64,000 bases of DNA, taken from the NCBI GenBank assembly GCA_039654915.1, contig CM077593.1, positions 79,402,501 to 79,466,500 on the forward strand. Direction: 5' to 3'. Made by a program: the position numbers and the translations under genes. Positions 46,097-57,232 of this stretch are shown here, piece after piece. How positions within the stretch are numbered: the first letter of the stretch is position 1; every line of letters starts with the position of its first letter. The stretch is from Aquilaria yunnanensis. Lineage: Eukaryota > Streptophyta > Magnoliopsida > Malvales > Thymelaeaceae. The notes beneath the pieces are model-generated. The model had not been told where the DNA came from, made no database searches, and saw only the letters and a list, made by a program, of their open reading frames with translations.

Positions 46097-46504
46097 GGGA
46101 GGCCGAAGTGAAAACTTCGGTTTGTAGGCTTTCTGAGGGCGCCCTTTGGGGGTCTTGGGTGTAATACCTGTGCCAAAGATGCACCTTTTTGTCCGAAGAC
46201 ATAGCCTGTTCGACCATAGCCTGTCTTTTGGTGCCTTCGAGGTAACCCACTTCTTTCTTTTTGCAGGTCTGCGCAACGTCGCGTCTCATAACCAAGCGTG
46301 TCAGTCTGGAGCGGCGGGCCCAGGGTTTAGGGGTGTCAGAAGGCGTGTCCCTTGTTTCACGCGACGACTGACACATGGCACGCTATCATTGGAGGGGACT
46401 TCATCGGTTACGGCAGGTGCGCCTTTTTAGACGCATGGAGCAGTTATGGCGACAGTTCACCTTCGTGGAGTACTTATGACGCCGGTTCACCTATCCGCCT
46501 TTGG

Positions 46505-46516
46505 CCTATATATAGC
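46505..46516 (+). promoter_or_regulatory. TATA box of the antisense gene in E
   Basis: CCTATATATAGC lies about 240 bp before the ATG at 46,752; same GGCCTATATATA and spacing as in A1. Confidence 0.6.
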
Positions 46517-46751
46517 CTGTTCCGTCATAAGTTCCTTTTGTTCTGCTTTTGCTCTTCCCTTGCTCTCAACTGCTTTTGCGTTTTTCACGGCGGTGCTTTT
46601 TCTCAGGTGATTTCCAGCCACCTTTTATGACGGCGACTCCGAACCCAGATTTTGGCAAAGCGTTTGGTGGGTTTTGACTCTCAAAATCCTTTGATTTTCT
46701 GTTCTTTTTTGCTTTTCTGAAAGCTTTCCTGAAGTCCTTTTTCCCTTGAAA

Positions 46752-47995
46752 ATGTCTTCGCCAACTCCTCTTGTGTCTGTTTTCCCCATCCCAGAGAGCT
46801 GGCTTCCTCTTCTCAATCATACTTGCTGTACGTCTTCAGAAAAACTAGAAAGATGGACCAAAAAGTTTTTTCTTCCTTCTTACGCCACCACCAGACTTCC
46901 TGGCCCTCAGGTGGTTAGTTTTCTGAACCGCCGAAATGAGGTTACCGTTTTTCGTGCCCAATTGAAGGCCGGACTTCGGTTTCCTCCCTCGAGGGTGATT
47001 TGCGACTTTTGCCAATTTCATGGCATTGTCATAAATCAACTTCCCCCAAATTCGTACTGCTATTTTAACGCCTTCCTTTCCATGTGCGGCATTTTCAAAA
47101 TAGAACCCCATTTCATTCTTTTTATGCAGTACTATAAGCTCTATGCGGTCCCGAAGGGTGGCTTTTACTTCTTGCTGCCTCGAGGATCAGGGAGCAAAAA
47201 GTATATGTTCACCTTCGCCACTAAGGACAGTTGGAGAGGGTGGCAAGAAAAATTCTTTTTTCTGAAGATGGAGGAGGCCTGGTCATACGTTCCGACCGAG
47301 TGGGCTTCGGGAAGGCTGGAGACGGATGTTGTAGACCCGAAGAGGCTGCTGACTCCTGAGTTGGCGACCAGGTTTGCGAACTTCGATAGACGGATCCGGG
47401 CAGTCTCCGACTGGGACTCCGAGGTCCCTTCACGCTCCCTCTACCCCTTCCCCGTCATGTGGAAACTGATGACCGAGGAGGTCCTTCGGGAGCTAGGGGT
47501 AGTGAAGGAGCACGAGACGGACCTCGAGATGCCGGCTCCTGCCATCGCAGGGAAAGACTTTTGGCTGGTAAAACTCCTTCGGGAGGAGGTTACTTACGAG
47601 ACCTTTTGTGAGCGTAAGTTATCTCAAAAGTTTTTTTTTATAGACACATCTTAAACTCACACTGATGTTTTCCTTCTGTTTCAGAGATGGGCGACGAGTC
47701 CGCTGCTTACTACAAGGCGCTCTTCCTCGGTCAAGCCGAGAAGGGGGAGCAAACAAAGAAGGCCGTCTCCCGAAGGTGGAAATCGTCTGGGCCGGGCCAT
47801 CATCGGTAAAACGGGCGAAGAAAGACGCGCCTCTTCCTCACCCGGAAATTCCCGAAGAGGCGCGCGAAGAGCCTGACGCTGCTGTCGCCCCACTGACCGA
47901 GGTCGCTGCTAACGCCCTTTCTCAGAGTCCCACTTCCTCGGCGGCTCTTCTGGACGCCTTGGTGGAAGTCCCTTCTGCCGAGGAGCGCCGGAAAA
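46752..47995 (+). pseudogene. Antisense Tat gene in E, truncated and frameshifted
   Basis: Exon 1 (46,752-47,613) is fully open: MSSPTPLVSVFPIPESW, FRAQLKAGLRFPP, INQLPPNSYCYFNAFLSMCG. An intron of 71 bp follows (47,614-47,684, GTAAGT...TTTCAG). Exon 2 starts after a split CAG codon with MGDESAAYYKALFLGQAEKG, but a one-base-type frameshift near 47,790 leads to a stop about 10 codons later; the other frame then continues the expected KRAKKDAPLPHPEIPEEA. The gene is cut at 47,995 by the LTR, so exons 3 and 4 with the coiled coil are missing. N-terminal similarity to A1's protein is high over the whole of exon 1. Confidence 0.85.
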
Positions 47996-48856
47996 TGATG
48001 CCCGGTAGCATCTTCGTCGGGTGACATTATGAATTCAGTGGGGACTGCCTATGAGGGAGGACGTCTGGAACACAGGTTCCCCAGAGGAATGTGCCTGAAA
48101 TGCTCAGAAGAAAAGAGGTCAGGAGGTCCCCGGAGTGTTTTTCCAGGGCGGAGCCTCCGACACCCAAGTCAGTGTTCTAAGAGGAGATAAAGGAAGAGCA
48201 CTAAGAGGCTAGGTGGTCTTGCTTGTTTGTGTTTTCTCAGGGAGAGGGGTCGGATCCTTTGCCAGGGCTTGTTTCCTGGTATTTATAGTGGTGCCTAGCC
48301 CGTTCAGATCACGACACGTGTTCGGTCAGATGCGATTTGTACTTTCGGGCGTAAGGGACAGGTAGCCGTTTGTAGGCTCCTCGGGTCTGGGACCGAGACA
48401 GGTCCTGACAAGACTTGGACAGCGTCGGCGCGTCTGACCACTCCTCAAGGCGGCGTGTAGCGCATGTGGGCGACATGTCAGAGGCTCCTTAAATGCCCAT
48501 GCCGTACTCCCGAGGTTCTCCGGCGAGGTCGTCTTTCGGTACGGACGCCCTTCTTTCGGGAATTATGCCTGTAGTTCGGGGAGTTCCCTAGTTCGGAGGT
48601 TTCGCCTTCGGGGAGATTCTCTCCTGCTTGAAATAGCTAGCTCTTCATCTCCGAAGGCAATCCGTTTGGTCTCCCGAGGGAGCCGATGGCATCCTTGGAA
48701 TTCCTGACGTTCTAGCCGAAGTCTTGAGTTCGGGGTATTTTGACTTCGCTCCTTCTGAGGTCCGTAATATCGCCTCTTTCGGGTAATGCCAGTTTTCCTG
48801 ACCATACTATTGGCAGGATGTATGTACTAAGATAGGCGATAGCCCTTCAGCTATCA
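47996..48856 (-). repeat. 5'-side LTR of E (861 bp)
   Basis: TGATGCCC...AGCTATCA. It aligns end to end with the other E LTR with scattered substitutions. The U5 stem has two changes here. No PBS next to it. Confidence 0.9.
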
Positions 48857-49329
48857 CTTCTGCAAAGCCAACTCTCTCTCCAAAAATTCTTTTGATGATT
48901 CTCACCTATAAAGCATCTTTCTCCAATCAAAACCAGCACCATCACTTTCCAAATAGCACTAATTTTTTAAATTTAAAGTACCCACACTTAACCCCGATCT
49001 TTCATACTAGCTAATGCCTTATTCCAAGCAATCTGCACTATAGTCCGACCTTACTCTTACCCCCCTAAATAATTGATTCCAGAGGCTTTAAATATGTTTT
49101 ATAACACTCATCGGGGCACAAAACATAGAAAAGCAATAAGGGAGTGCTTCCAAGCATGGATTTGCTTAAGGTTAGCCTTTCACCCATTGGTAATGATTTC
49201 GCTTTGTTACTTATCTCAGTTTAAACTTAATCTTCTTAACTACTTGCTGCCATGCATCAATTCTTCTCATATTGGTTCTAACTAGGAGTCCAAGGAATTT
49301 AAATGTTAGATTGTCTGATCTATGTTGGA
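48857..49329 (-). pseudogene. LINE 2 region downstream of RT
   Basis: Weakly coding remnant between the RT catalytic box and the GDG block; the junction with 45,224 restores the reading WRESWLCRSMES. Confidence 0.6.
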
Positions 49330-50500
49330 CATTTCAGGCCATTTTTCTAATTTTTGGCTCAGCAACACAAAGACCACATAGCTTGCCCTTTTGAAGATTC
49401 ACCTTTAACCCTAATGGCAACAAGAAGCATTTTAACAATCTTAATAAATTGCACACATTTTCTTTTATCCAAGCACCAATAAATGGAGCATCATCGGTAT
49501 ACAAAAGATGAAAAACCACAAGCTCTCCACCTCTACTCTTAAACCTTTAAAAAATTACCTTTCCTAAGGTTTCAACGTCAGAACATGCAAAGCTTCCACA
49601 ACTATAAGAAATAGGAATGGTGACAATGGATCACCTTGTCTCATTTTTTTTCCATTTTAAATTCTAATTTCGGACTCCCATTCATAAGAATTGAAATATA
49701 AGACAACTTCAAATAAGATATAATCCAACCTCCCCATTTGTATTCAAAGCCCACCTACATCGTAATCGAATCTAGGAAATACTAGTTAATGCTGTCATAT
49801 GCTCACTTAAAGCCTACCTTAAACAGCATTAATTTATGTCCTTTTTTTCATTGCAAAATATACCAACTCATTTGCAATCAAAATTCCATTTAAAATATGT
49901 CTTTCTTGTGTAAACCCCATTTGCACCTCACTTGCAATAACTAAAATAACATATTTAACCCTTTCAACTAATATTTTTGGTATGATTTTATACTAATACC
50001 AATCAAGCTAATTGTCCTATAATCCTTCATATTCACTAGGTTACTCCTTCTAGGCATTATAGCATAAAAGGCGAATTACAAACCATTTTCAAGTTTTCTA
50101 ACTCTGTAATAATGTTGAATAAATTTTACAACACCCTCCTTCACAGCCTCCTATTTTTTCTTCAAGAAATTGAAAGAAAAACTATTAGGCCCTGGGGCCT
50201 TACTCCCACCACAACACCACACTATTTTTCTTATTTGATCTTCCTTAATTAAAACTTCAAGTTTCAAACTTGACTTAATATTTATTCTCTTGAAGTAGGC
50301 ACTTTTAAAATTTGACAAAGATAAGAAAACACCTCTTCTTTAATCACTTTTGGATCTTTTTGCCATCTCTCATTTATACATAATCCATTGATAGTGTTTT
50401 TATTAATCATTCCTCCAATTTCTACATGAAAATAACTTGAGCTTTCATCTCCAAATACAACCCATTTTACTCAAGACTTCTATTTGATCATAGCTTCCTT
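49330..50500 (-). pseudogene. LINE 2 reverse transcriptase
   Basis: KAPGPNSFSFNFLK (50,161-50,205) is the conserved start of the RT palm. HLLYTDDAPFIGAWIKENV (about 49,460-49,515) holds the catalytic box as YTDD (usual FADD), followed by LLPLGLKVNLQKGKLCG. Frames in between are broken. Confidence 0.85.
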
Positions 50501-51029
50501 TATACACTCTTTCTGAAAACAACTTTCTTTAACCTATCCCTTTTAAATCCTCTCCTCTAGAATAAGTTTTTTGCCCCCAGCAACCCTATCCATTTATCAA
50601 TTCCCTGAAGTTCAGTAATTTGTTTGTTCAAATTGATCAAAATTTTCAACTTTCCACACCTATAATGCTTGCTTCAGTTTCTTCAACTTTTGTTTGAAAA
50701 ACCCAATTCCATAGTATGAGTTTCCATTCCACATTGATAGTAGTAAGTCTTGAAACTCCTTGCACTCCATCCAAATGTCAAAAAACATAAAAGAATCATG
50801 CCTAATATCTAACACTTCCACCTTTAGAAAAGCAAGATTGTGGTTAAAGATATTTTATTGAGATCCAAAACATAAGCAACTAATTTCCATGATGTAAAAC
50901 CTTTTGATACAAGATATCTATCTAATTGACTCATTTTCAAACCATCCTTATTATGCCATGTATGCTTTTTTGCCTCTCATCTATAAATCAATTAATTTAG
51001 CTTGATTTATAAAATTTTTAAATTCCAAT

Positions 51030-51490
51030 GCCATTTTCTCATCAAACCTACTACCTATTCTTTCGTCCTCCATTTTATTGCATTGAAGTCTCCAAACTAT
51101 ATCCGAATTCCATATCTAATCCTCCTAAAATTAATCAACTTTTTCCACAGTGCCTTCTTCTGTTCTGCCCCTTGAGGAGTATATATAGTAATTGGAGTAA
51201 CTCTATCAAGACATCTTTCCTAGTTGCTGGCTTCTCCAATATCATCTTTCCCCTAAAATTGTTCCAGCTTATGGTCTTCGAACCCTACAGACATAGCAAA
51301 CCTCTTGGCCACCCTACTGCATCTTATTGAATATAATCAAAATCTTATGTACCCCACAATGATATTTCTAATATATTACTATTACCTACACAAAATAGTT
51401 TCGTGTAAACCCAAAAAGTCCTCAGTCTTAGATACACATAATTCAATGATCAATCTTATCTTCATAGATTTAGCCACCACCAACCATATT
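51030..51490 (-). pseudogene. LINE 2 endonuclease
   Basis: VTPITIYTPQGAEQKKALWK matches the 'YSP-..E--ALW' block of plant L1 endonucleases and GDFNAIKW the catalytic GDFN(A/E)I motif. Stops interrupt it. Confidence 0.75.
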
Positions 51491-51500
51491 TAAAGATAAT

Positions 51501-52439
51501 AGCCACATTATACAGCATAACTCACCCACCCTTCAGGCCACCAAACTATTGTCTTTGATCTACTATACCATCAACATTGTTGGTCTACTACACCACTTGG
51601 TTTTAATTAGCCTCCATCTAAAATCCCACTATATTCCTAAATCATTTGATCAAATAAGTCTTTTTGACATCAAATCTTCAACTTTACTTACATTACGACT
51701 ATTTGATTTATAAATTTAACCATATTCTTCAGCTTCAAGTCAAACAACAACTGCTCTGTTGCCTTGATTTGGAAAGGCCCTTAATCCGGGTTGCTTCTCT
51801 TGCTAATAAATCCACATTATTTCCTTCTATCTTTTGTGAACCTTTGTTTCACAACTTATTTTATCAATATTAAACTTGCTTTTCCTTTTTAACTCTTAAA
51901 ATTATAGAAATTTCATAAAAAACTTTAGAACTATCCAAAATAACAATTAATGTAAAGAAATTTGACAGAGTGCTTTTTTTTTTAATAAGGTAGAGACAAA
52001 AGCTATATACATTATAAGTTGAAGACCAACGCAAAATGAAAACTAAAGATGGGGAACTGTGGATGCATTTCACTTCAAATTTCTGCAGCTCATTTCTAGT
52101 CTAGCTAATTGCATATAAAGTCCCTACACTATATTATTAACTGTGACTGGGTCTTGAAGCAAAAAAACTCCATGAATCACCATTTAAACTCTACTTGACT
52201 ATTGATGGTGAAATTAATGGTGTTAGATAGTTACTATTAGGGGTGAGAGTTACCATTTTAAATAGATTTATTTAATTAATAAGGAGATAATACTTATAAT
52301 TTTAATTGATTTTGTAAACGTAAATTATCATTTATGGGAGATTTGGATGTCTAATGAATAGGTGATAATAAAAGATTTAGTAGATATTATAGAATGAAAA
52401 TACTAAAGAGTTTGTGTTCACTTGGTTATTTTATAATCA
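51501..52439. other. AT-rich DNA, no gene seen
   Basis: The first 370 bp may be the region upstream of the LINE 2 endonuclease. A T-run at about 51,976-51,985 followed by GCTATATACATTATA may be the tail of another truncated retroposon. Confidence 0.4.
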
Positions 52440-52638
52440 TGTTAAATATGGTGTCCTTTTTTGTGCATAATAGACACTAGAACGCCAGTCACAGGTAGCA
52501 GAACAATAGTACTAGACATTAGAATAGCAATTTTAGGCAATAGAATAACTAATTTATGCACCAACATAACATAAATAGACACTAAAAAAGCATTATTAGA
52601 TATTAGACCAGCAGTTCTAGACACCAGAAGAGCAATAT
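52440..52638. repeat. Degenerate tandem array, left part
   Basis: Recurring words AGACA(C/T)TAGAA, AGCA(G)TA(C/T)TAGA and AATTTATGCACCAACATAACATAA. It continues on the far side of F at 59,415. Confidence 0.6.
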
Positions 52639-53942
52639 TGATGCATATCAAGGGAGCACCCTTATACACATTCTAGGATTTCTTGAAGACATTGAAGCTA
52701 AGGAGCTCAAATTGGCACATTCAAGCATCTTTTGGTGATCCCACGCTCAAGTTCAAGAAAAAGAGGCTTTGGTCGTGTTCTCTACCTACAAGTGACTTCA
52801 TCCATCAAGTTCCAGTCTCTCCATGCAAGAAAAGTAACTTATGTCTTAAAGGAAGGCCGTGATACTAATGAAAGCATCAAGGTGCACCTACAAGCCCTCA
52901 AGGTGCAAGTTCAAGCTCAACGGTTCTATGGCTACTCAAAATGAGCCATTTCAAGTCAATATGTCTTTCTTAAGTTATTTCCTAACTATTCAAGCCAAGA
53001 GAAGGCAGCATACATTCAACGAGGACAAATGGCCACGTCCTTGTTTCATCATGCTCAAATGAATTGTGTCAATTCATTTCTATGGTGCAAAAAGCCTATA
53101 TTAAGCTTTATTCTAGCATTTGTGGTCACATATTATGCAAGGAAAACCCATTTAGTAGCCTGCACAAGTTCTACACACTTAAGTGTAGAATTCTAAAGCT
53201 TGGAGTCCGGACATACACCCTTGAAGGCCCTTTTATAGTCATCTCGTGTCATTTCTTCATACAACAAGATTTTTCATGTCCAAAAGCTTAAGGACTATAA
53301 AAAATATCTTATTAAATAGCCACAAGCTGGAGGAACTTTGGAAAAATGCTAGGACCTATGAGGCATAAGCTCGAGCCCTAAGTGACACATAATGTGCACC
53401 TGAGTGTCCACCTTTTTGAGGTTTGATCATTCTTAAGGCTTTGTTTTTGTTTTTTTTATAGTTTAATTATGTTATTTAGTTTCTTATGTAGTGTGGAAAC
53501 TCATTTGGAGCACATTGGAATTTAATTGGCCGCAATTCTTACATGTTTGTGACCAAACAAAGTTCAAGCCTTAGTTTGACTAAGATTTCTCTTTTTAACT
53601 AAGTTTAGGATTTATTTTACTTTTAAGGTTGAATAACCCTAGTTTTTGGGCCTATAAATAGGCCTCATTCTACTTGTAAACACATAGCTTTTAATAATAC
53701 AATATTGCTTCAGAGTTATTTTAATAATACAATATTGCTTCAGAGTTATTCTCTTTGGTTCTTAGAGAACTTACCTTGGTGCATAAGAAAGCTTAGCTTT
53801 CGTTGTTTCCTTATACTTCTGGTTCCTAACCATAGATTGGTTAGGGGTGTAGGTCAAATTCTAGTGTCTTGGATTGTTGTTTTTTCAACTTGTTAGCATC
53901 TTCGTCATTTTTCTTGGTCTTTATACCAATGGGATTCACATA
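52639..53942 (+). repeat. 5' LTR of F (1,304 bp)
   Basis: TGATGCATATCA...GGGATTCACATA; TATA box CTATAAATAG near 53,652. The end lost a base relative to the other LTR (CATCA). Confidence 0.85.
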
Positions 53943-53945
53943 AAT

Positions 53946-53957
53946 TGGCATCAGAGC
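53946..53957 (+). other. Primer binding site of F
   Basis: TGGCATCAGAGC, three bases after the LTR; one base from the common initiator tRNA-Met PBS. Confidence 0.85.
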
Positions 53958-54889
53958 ACAAGTTCCAAGCCAAGAACGTATCCAGTGTTTCTTTTTTTTT
54001 CTTTTTTTTTGTGTCTTCATTATTTACAATTTTTTTTTAGTTTTCATCATTTCTAATATATTGTTTTGTGTTTCAGGTCTTTTTAATTCTCTCATTGCAT
54101 CCATACCAATAAAAAACACCAAAAAAAGTTCAACTAGTGTCGTTTGTATCCAATCTTGTTTCTTTCAATTTCTTAATGTCTAGCAGTTTTTTCTTTCATT
54201 ATTTTTATTCCAATTCAATGTTTCCTTCATATTTATCAATTTTCAATCTAATCCTTATTATTTCAAGACAATCCAAGTCATTTCCAACCTAAAACAACAT
54301 AAAAGCACCAATCCTACACACATTCAATTTTCTTGGGTTCTTTTGGAGTCCAATTTTTTTTTCTTTTATTCTTTTCATCCAGTCCTCATTACACTCTCTG
54401 TTTTTCTATTTCTACCAATAAAAAAAATCCAAAAAAAGAAAGTCCGAAAAATCATGTTGTTTCGGTACAAGGTTATTTTCATTTATGGAAGTAAAATTAA
54501 GGTTTCTTGTTTCTTTGCCAGTAAGTAATTGCATGTTTGTTCCTTTGGCATCAAGAACATAAGTGGCAAGTGTTTCCAGCAACAAAACAATAAAGAAAAA
54601 AGTTTCAAAAAAAGATTTCAACAAAAATCTTGCCCAAATTAAATTTGGTTTTGCGCCCAAAAACCCTAGCCACTCGGTTTTGAGCCTTAAAGCTTTTCTT
54701 GTGGTTCTTATAATCATCTATTGCAAGGGCTTCTAGATTCATTTAAATTTTGTTAGGTCACATTTATTTTGGTTTCAGAGTCTTGTTTTGAGGATGGTTT
54801 GCTTAGAACTTTTAAGGATTCCTTGACAAAAATGTTTCCCCTAACAAATTTGGCACGGGTGTCATTCTTTTGTGAGTGAACACATGAGG
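53958..54889 (+). other. Leader/gag-position region of F (no gene)
   Basis: T-rich, with many T-runs and no gag motif. Either a long leader or fully decayed gag. Confidence 0.5.
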
Positions 54890-55484
54890 GAGTGTTGTGA
54901 GGCCTTTATTTCCAGGTATTATGGCAAGGGGAAATAAATACATTAAGATGGAGGTACCACACCATGATATTTTCCATACAAGAACTCTCATCCAAAGCCA
55001 CGAACTCAACATGATTATAGATGGAAGATACCATGCAAACATAGTGAGCCTAGATGTGGTTAAGAGAATCCATCTAATATACTCTCAGCATTTGAAGCCC
55101 TATTAGTTGAAATAAAGCCATAAACAAAAGGATTTTGTACTTAAGCAAGTGATGGTTCTTGTGTCTATTCGCAAGTGTCAAGATTGGATACCTTATGACA
55201 TTGTAAATATGCCATGGGCACACATCATACATGGCTAACCATGGTGGGAACAGAAGGAGGCTATTCTTCATAAAGATATAGGTGAGCTATCTATATTGCA
55301 CCAAAAGAAGGTGATCATAATTATTCCATTAAGTCCAAGGCAAGTTGCTAAGGATAAAAAAAGGATCTTTGGTGAGGTCGAGAGGAAAAAGAAAAAAGAA
55401 AGGAAAGTTAGGGGCCTGAGAGAAAATCAAGAAAGAAAAGTTGAAGGAAAAATAAAGAGATATGAGATGAGTGAAATTAACTGA
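54890..55484 (+). pseudogene. Protease-like domain of F
   Basis: IFHTRTLIQSHELNMIIDGR and NIVSLDVVKRIHLIYS match the protease pattern of this gypsy group (IDGG usual; here IDGR). After stops it continues YDIVNMPWAHIIHG (usual LLGRPW) and IIIIPLSPRQVAKDKK. A Lys/Glu/Arg-rich linker follows to 55,484. Confidence 0.65.
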
Positions 55485-55866
55485 AAGTGAGTGTTTAAGA
55501 GTTCCCAGGAGAAGAATTGAGCGTGAAGTTGAAAGAAAACAAGAGTGTAATGAACCCAAGCCGAGTGAAGAGATGAAGACCTACAGAGAAGACATGCTTT
55601 CAACTAACATAATGGAGTCCTCTTCTAGTGTTTTGGTGTCTTCTCTACAGGAATCAAGAGGATGTGACCTAAAAAAATCAAGTGAGATGTTGCTCACCCA
55701 AGAAGTTGGTGTTCCTAATATTCCAACTCATACTTCATGCATCAAACAAACTAATGAGGTTAAAAATGAACAATCTGAAGTAAGTCCAAGTGATTTCATA
55801 TGTAAGAGTATGCCTAATTTCCTACCCTATGTTTTAAAAGGAAGAAGTTGTTGCAACTCAACCTGA
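55471..55866 (+). pseudogene. Charged linker ORF of F
   Basis: 131 residues open, rich in Glu, Lys and Ser, no domain recognised. By position it is the linker between protease and the missing RT. It could be chance opening in A-rich DNA. Confidence 0.35.
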
Positions 55867-55917
55867 GACCCTTGTGTACAAAGGTGAAACCCGAGACCCT
55901 TGTGTACAAAGGTGAAA
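55865..55917 (+). repeat. 27-bp direct duplication
   Basis: GAGACCCTTGTGTACAAAGG occurs twice in tandem. Confidence 0.75.
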
Positions 55918-56097
55918 ATTTTTTGGTTCTTACATGTAAGGAAGATACGTGGAGACTAAGTCCAACCACTGTAATTTATTTCTTCCTTATGCCTAAATTT
56001 GATGTGGTTCTGCATGAAAGTCTTAAACAATGTGTGTTTGCTAACATTGTAGTTTTGAATAATGGTTTTCATGAAACTAGATTAAGAGAAGGAAGTA

Positions 56098-56203
56098 AGC
56101 ATGAAATTTTGACAAAATTTGGTTTTGAATCTTCTAATTCTTTAGTTTTAAGCATGAAATTTTGACAAAATTTGGTTTTGAATCTTTTGATTCTTTAGTT
56201 TTT
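56098..56203 (+). repeat. 53-bp tandem duplication
   Basis: AGCATGAAATTTTGACAAAA starts both units (56,098 and 56,151); only a few bases differ. Confidence 0.85.
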
Positions 56204-57218
56204 TCAAATTCCATTTTGAATTCTATGAGTTTTTATTAAGAAAATTCTATTTTAGAATCCTTTGTTTCTAGGTTTGTTTCCTTTACATTCACATCACAAT
56301 CTTTTATTTTAATTAGATCTACTTCTTTTGAAATTTTCATGTATAAATCGAGTCTTACACACGCATTACATATTGCTTTAATTCCCAATCATGTTCAGTC
56401 TATTTTTTTGCATCAATCTTTCAATTCTAGCATGCATTCTTTTTTCATGACAGTTACATTACACAAACTTTTGAGCCTTGATATTTTTATTTTGTGCCCG
56501 AACTTAAAAATATTTATTTTGAGTGAAAAATCTGGTTTTAAGTTCATCCTTTTAAGGAAATATGTTGATTCCATTGTTTTGTATCATATCCCATACCAAT
56601 TCACAAATTCATGCATTATGGTGCATATGCATGCAAAAAAAAGTTTGCTATTGAGTTGGTTTCACTTAGTCCTATATATTCCAATCTTGTTTCAGTTAAA
56701 ATGCTTAGGATTTTTGTGAAATTGGTGCATCCTTCTTCTGATGTTGGTTTAGGCCGAATTGTGTTCAATTCTGGTTGTTTCAATGACTTATGCAAACTAC
56801 TGTTTTGACACACAAAACTTGTGCTTTTCATGATCGTAACACTTGTGCAATCTTAGGTCCATTTGTTTTGAGTGTATACAACATCCTTGAGGTAAATTCT
56901 TCCTACACTTTTCCATGTTGTGAGAATAATGCTTTTCAGATGGCAAAGGTAATGGAAATGTTGCCTAGAGTTAAGATGCAAAACGTGCAAATTTTTGGAT
57001 TTTTTGCGCTAATTGCTTCAAAATTTGTTATTAAACCTAGAGGTATCAAAATTATCTTTGAGTTTGCATATTGGTTCAAGTTTTACAAAAGAAGAGAGCT
57101 CCATATGCAAGCATTTGGTGCTAATGTGTAAGGTAAGTGCTTAAGTATTGATTATTTCAACCTTATTGATTCAGTTCCCTCTTTCTAATGTAGGTTTTGT
57201 TTCATGGAAAAATATTTA
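56204..57218 (+). other. Non-coding rest of F interior
   Basis: T-rich; ORFs of up to 126 residues are Leu/Phe/Ser-rich and lack any motif. Confidence 0.5.
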
Positions 57219-57219
57219 T

Positions 57220-57230
57220 AAGGAGGGGGA
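57220..57230 (+). other. Polypurine tract of F
   Basis: AAGGAGGGGGA, two bases before the 3' LTR. Confidence 0.8.
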
Positions 57231-57232
57231 TC

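Larger units (their letters stand above)
45225..48856 (-). mobile_element. Tat element derivative E: two LTRs plus antisense gene only
   Basis: LTRs at 45,225-46,083 and 47,996-48,856, TSD CTTCT at 45,220-45,224 and 48,857-48,861. The interior (46,084-47,995) holds the polypurine tract, the antisense promoter and the first part of the antisense gene. No PBS, gag or pol remains. The inner edge of the right LTR abuts the antisense gene exactly at the LTR terminus. Confidence 0.9.
41640..51500 (-). mobile_element. L1-type LINE 2, split by solo LTR G and element E
   Basis: Minus-strand order: endonuclease (about 51,490-51,030), RT (about 50,500-49,330), RT tail (49,330-48,857), then after E the GDG motif block (45,224-44,926), then after G the zinc-binding region (42,139-41,640). 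With E and G and one TSD copy of each removed, the sequence reads in the right LINE order with right spacing. The 5' end may reach about 51,870. Heavily decayed. Confidence 0.8.

Noticed and set aside
55471..55866. Element F charged ORF as an accessory gene
   Set aside because: Position and composition fit a decaying linker between protease and a lost RT; no conserved feature.
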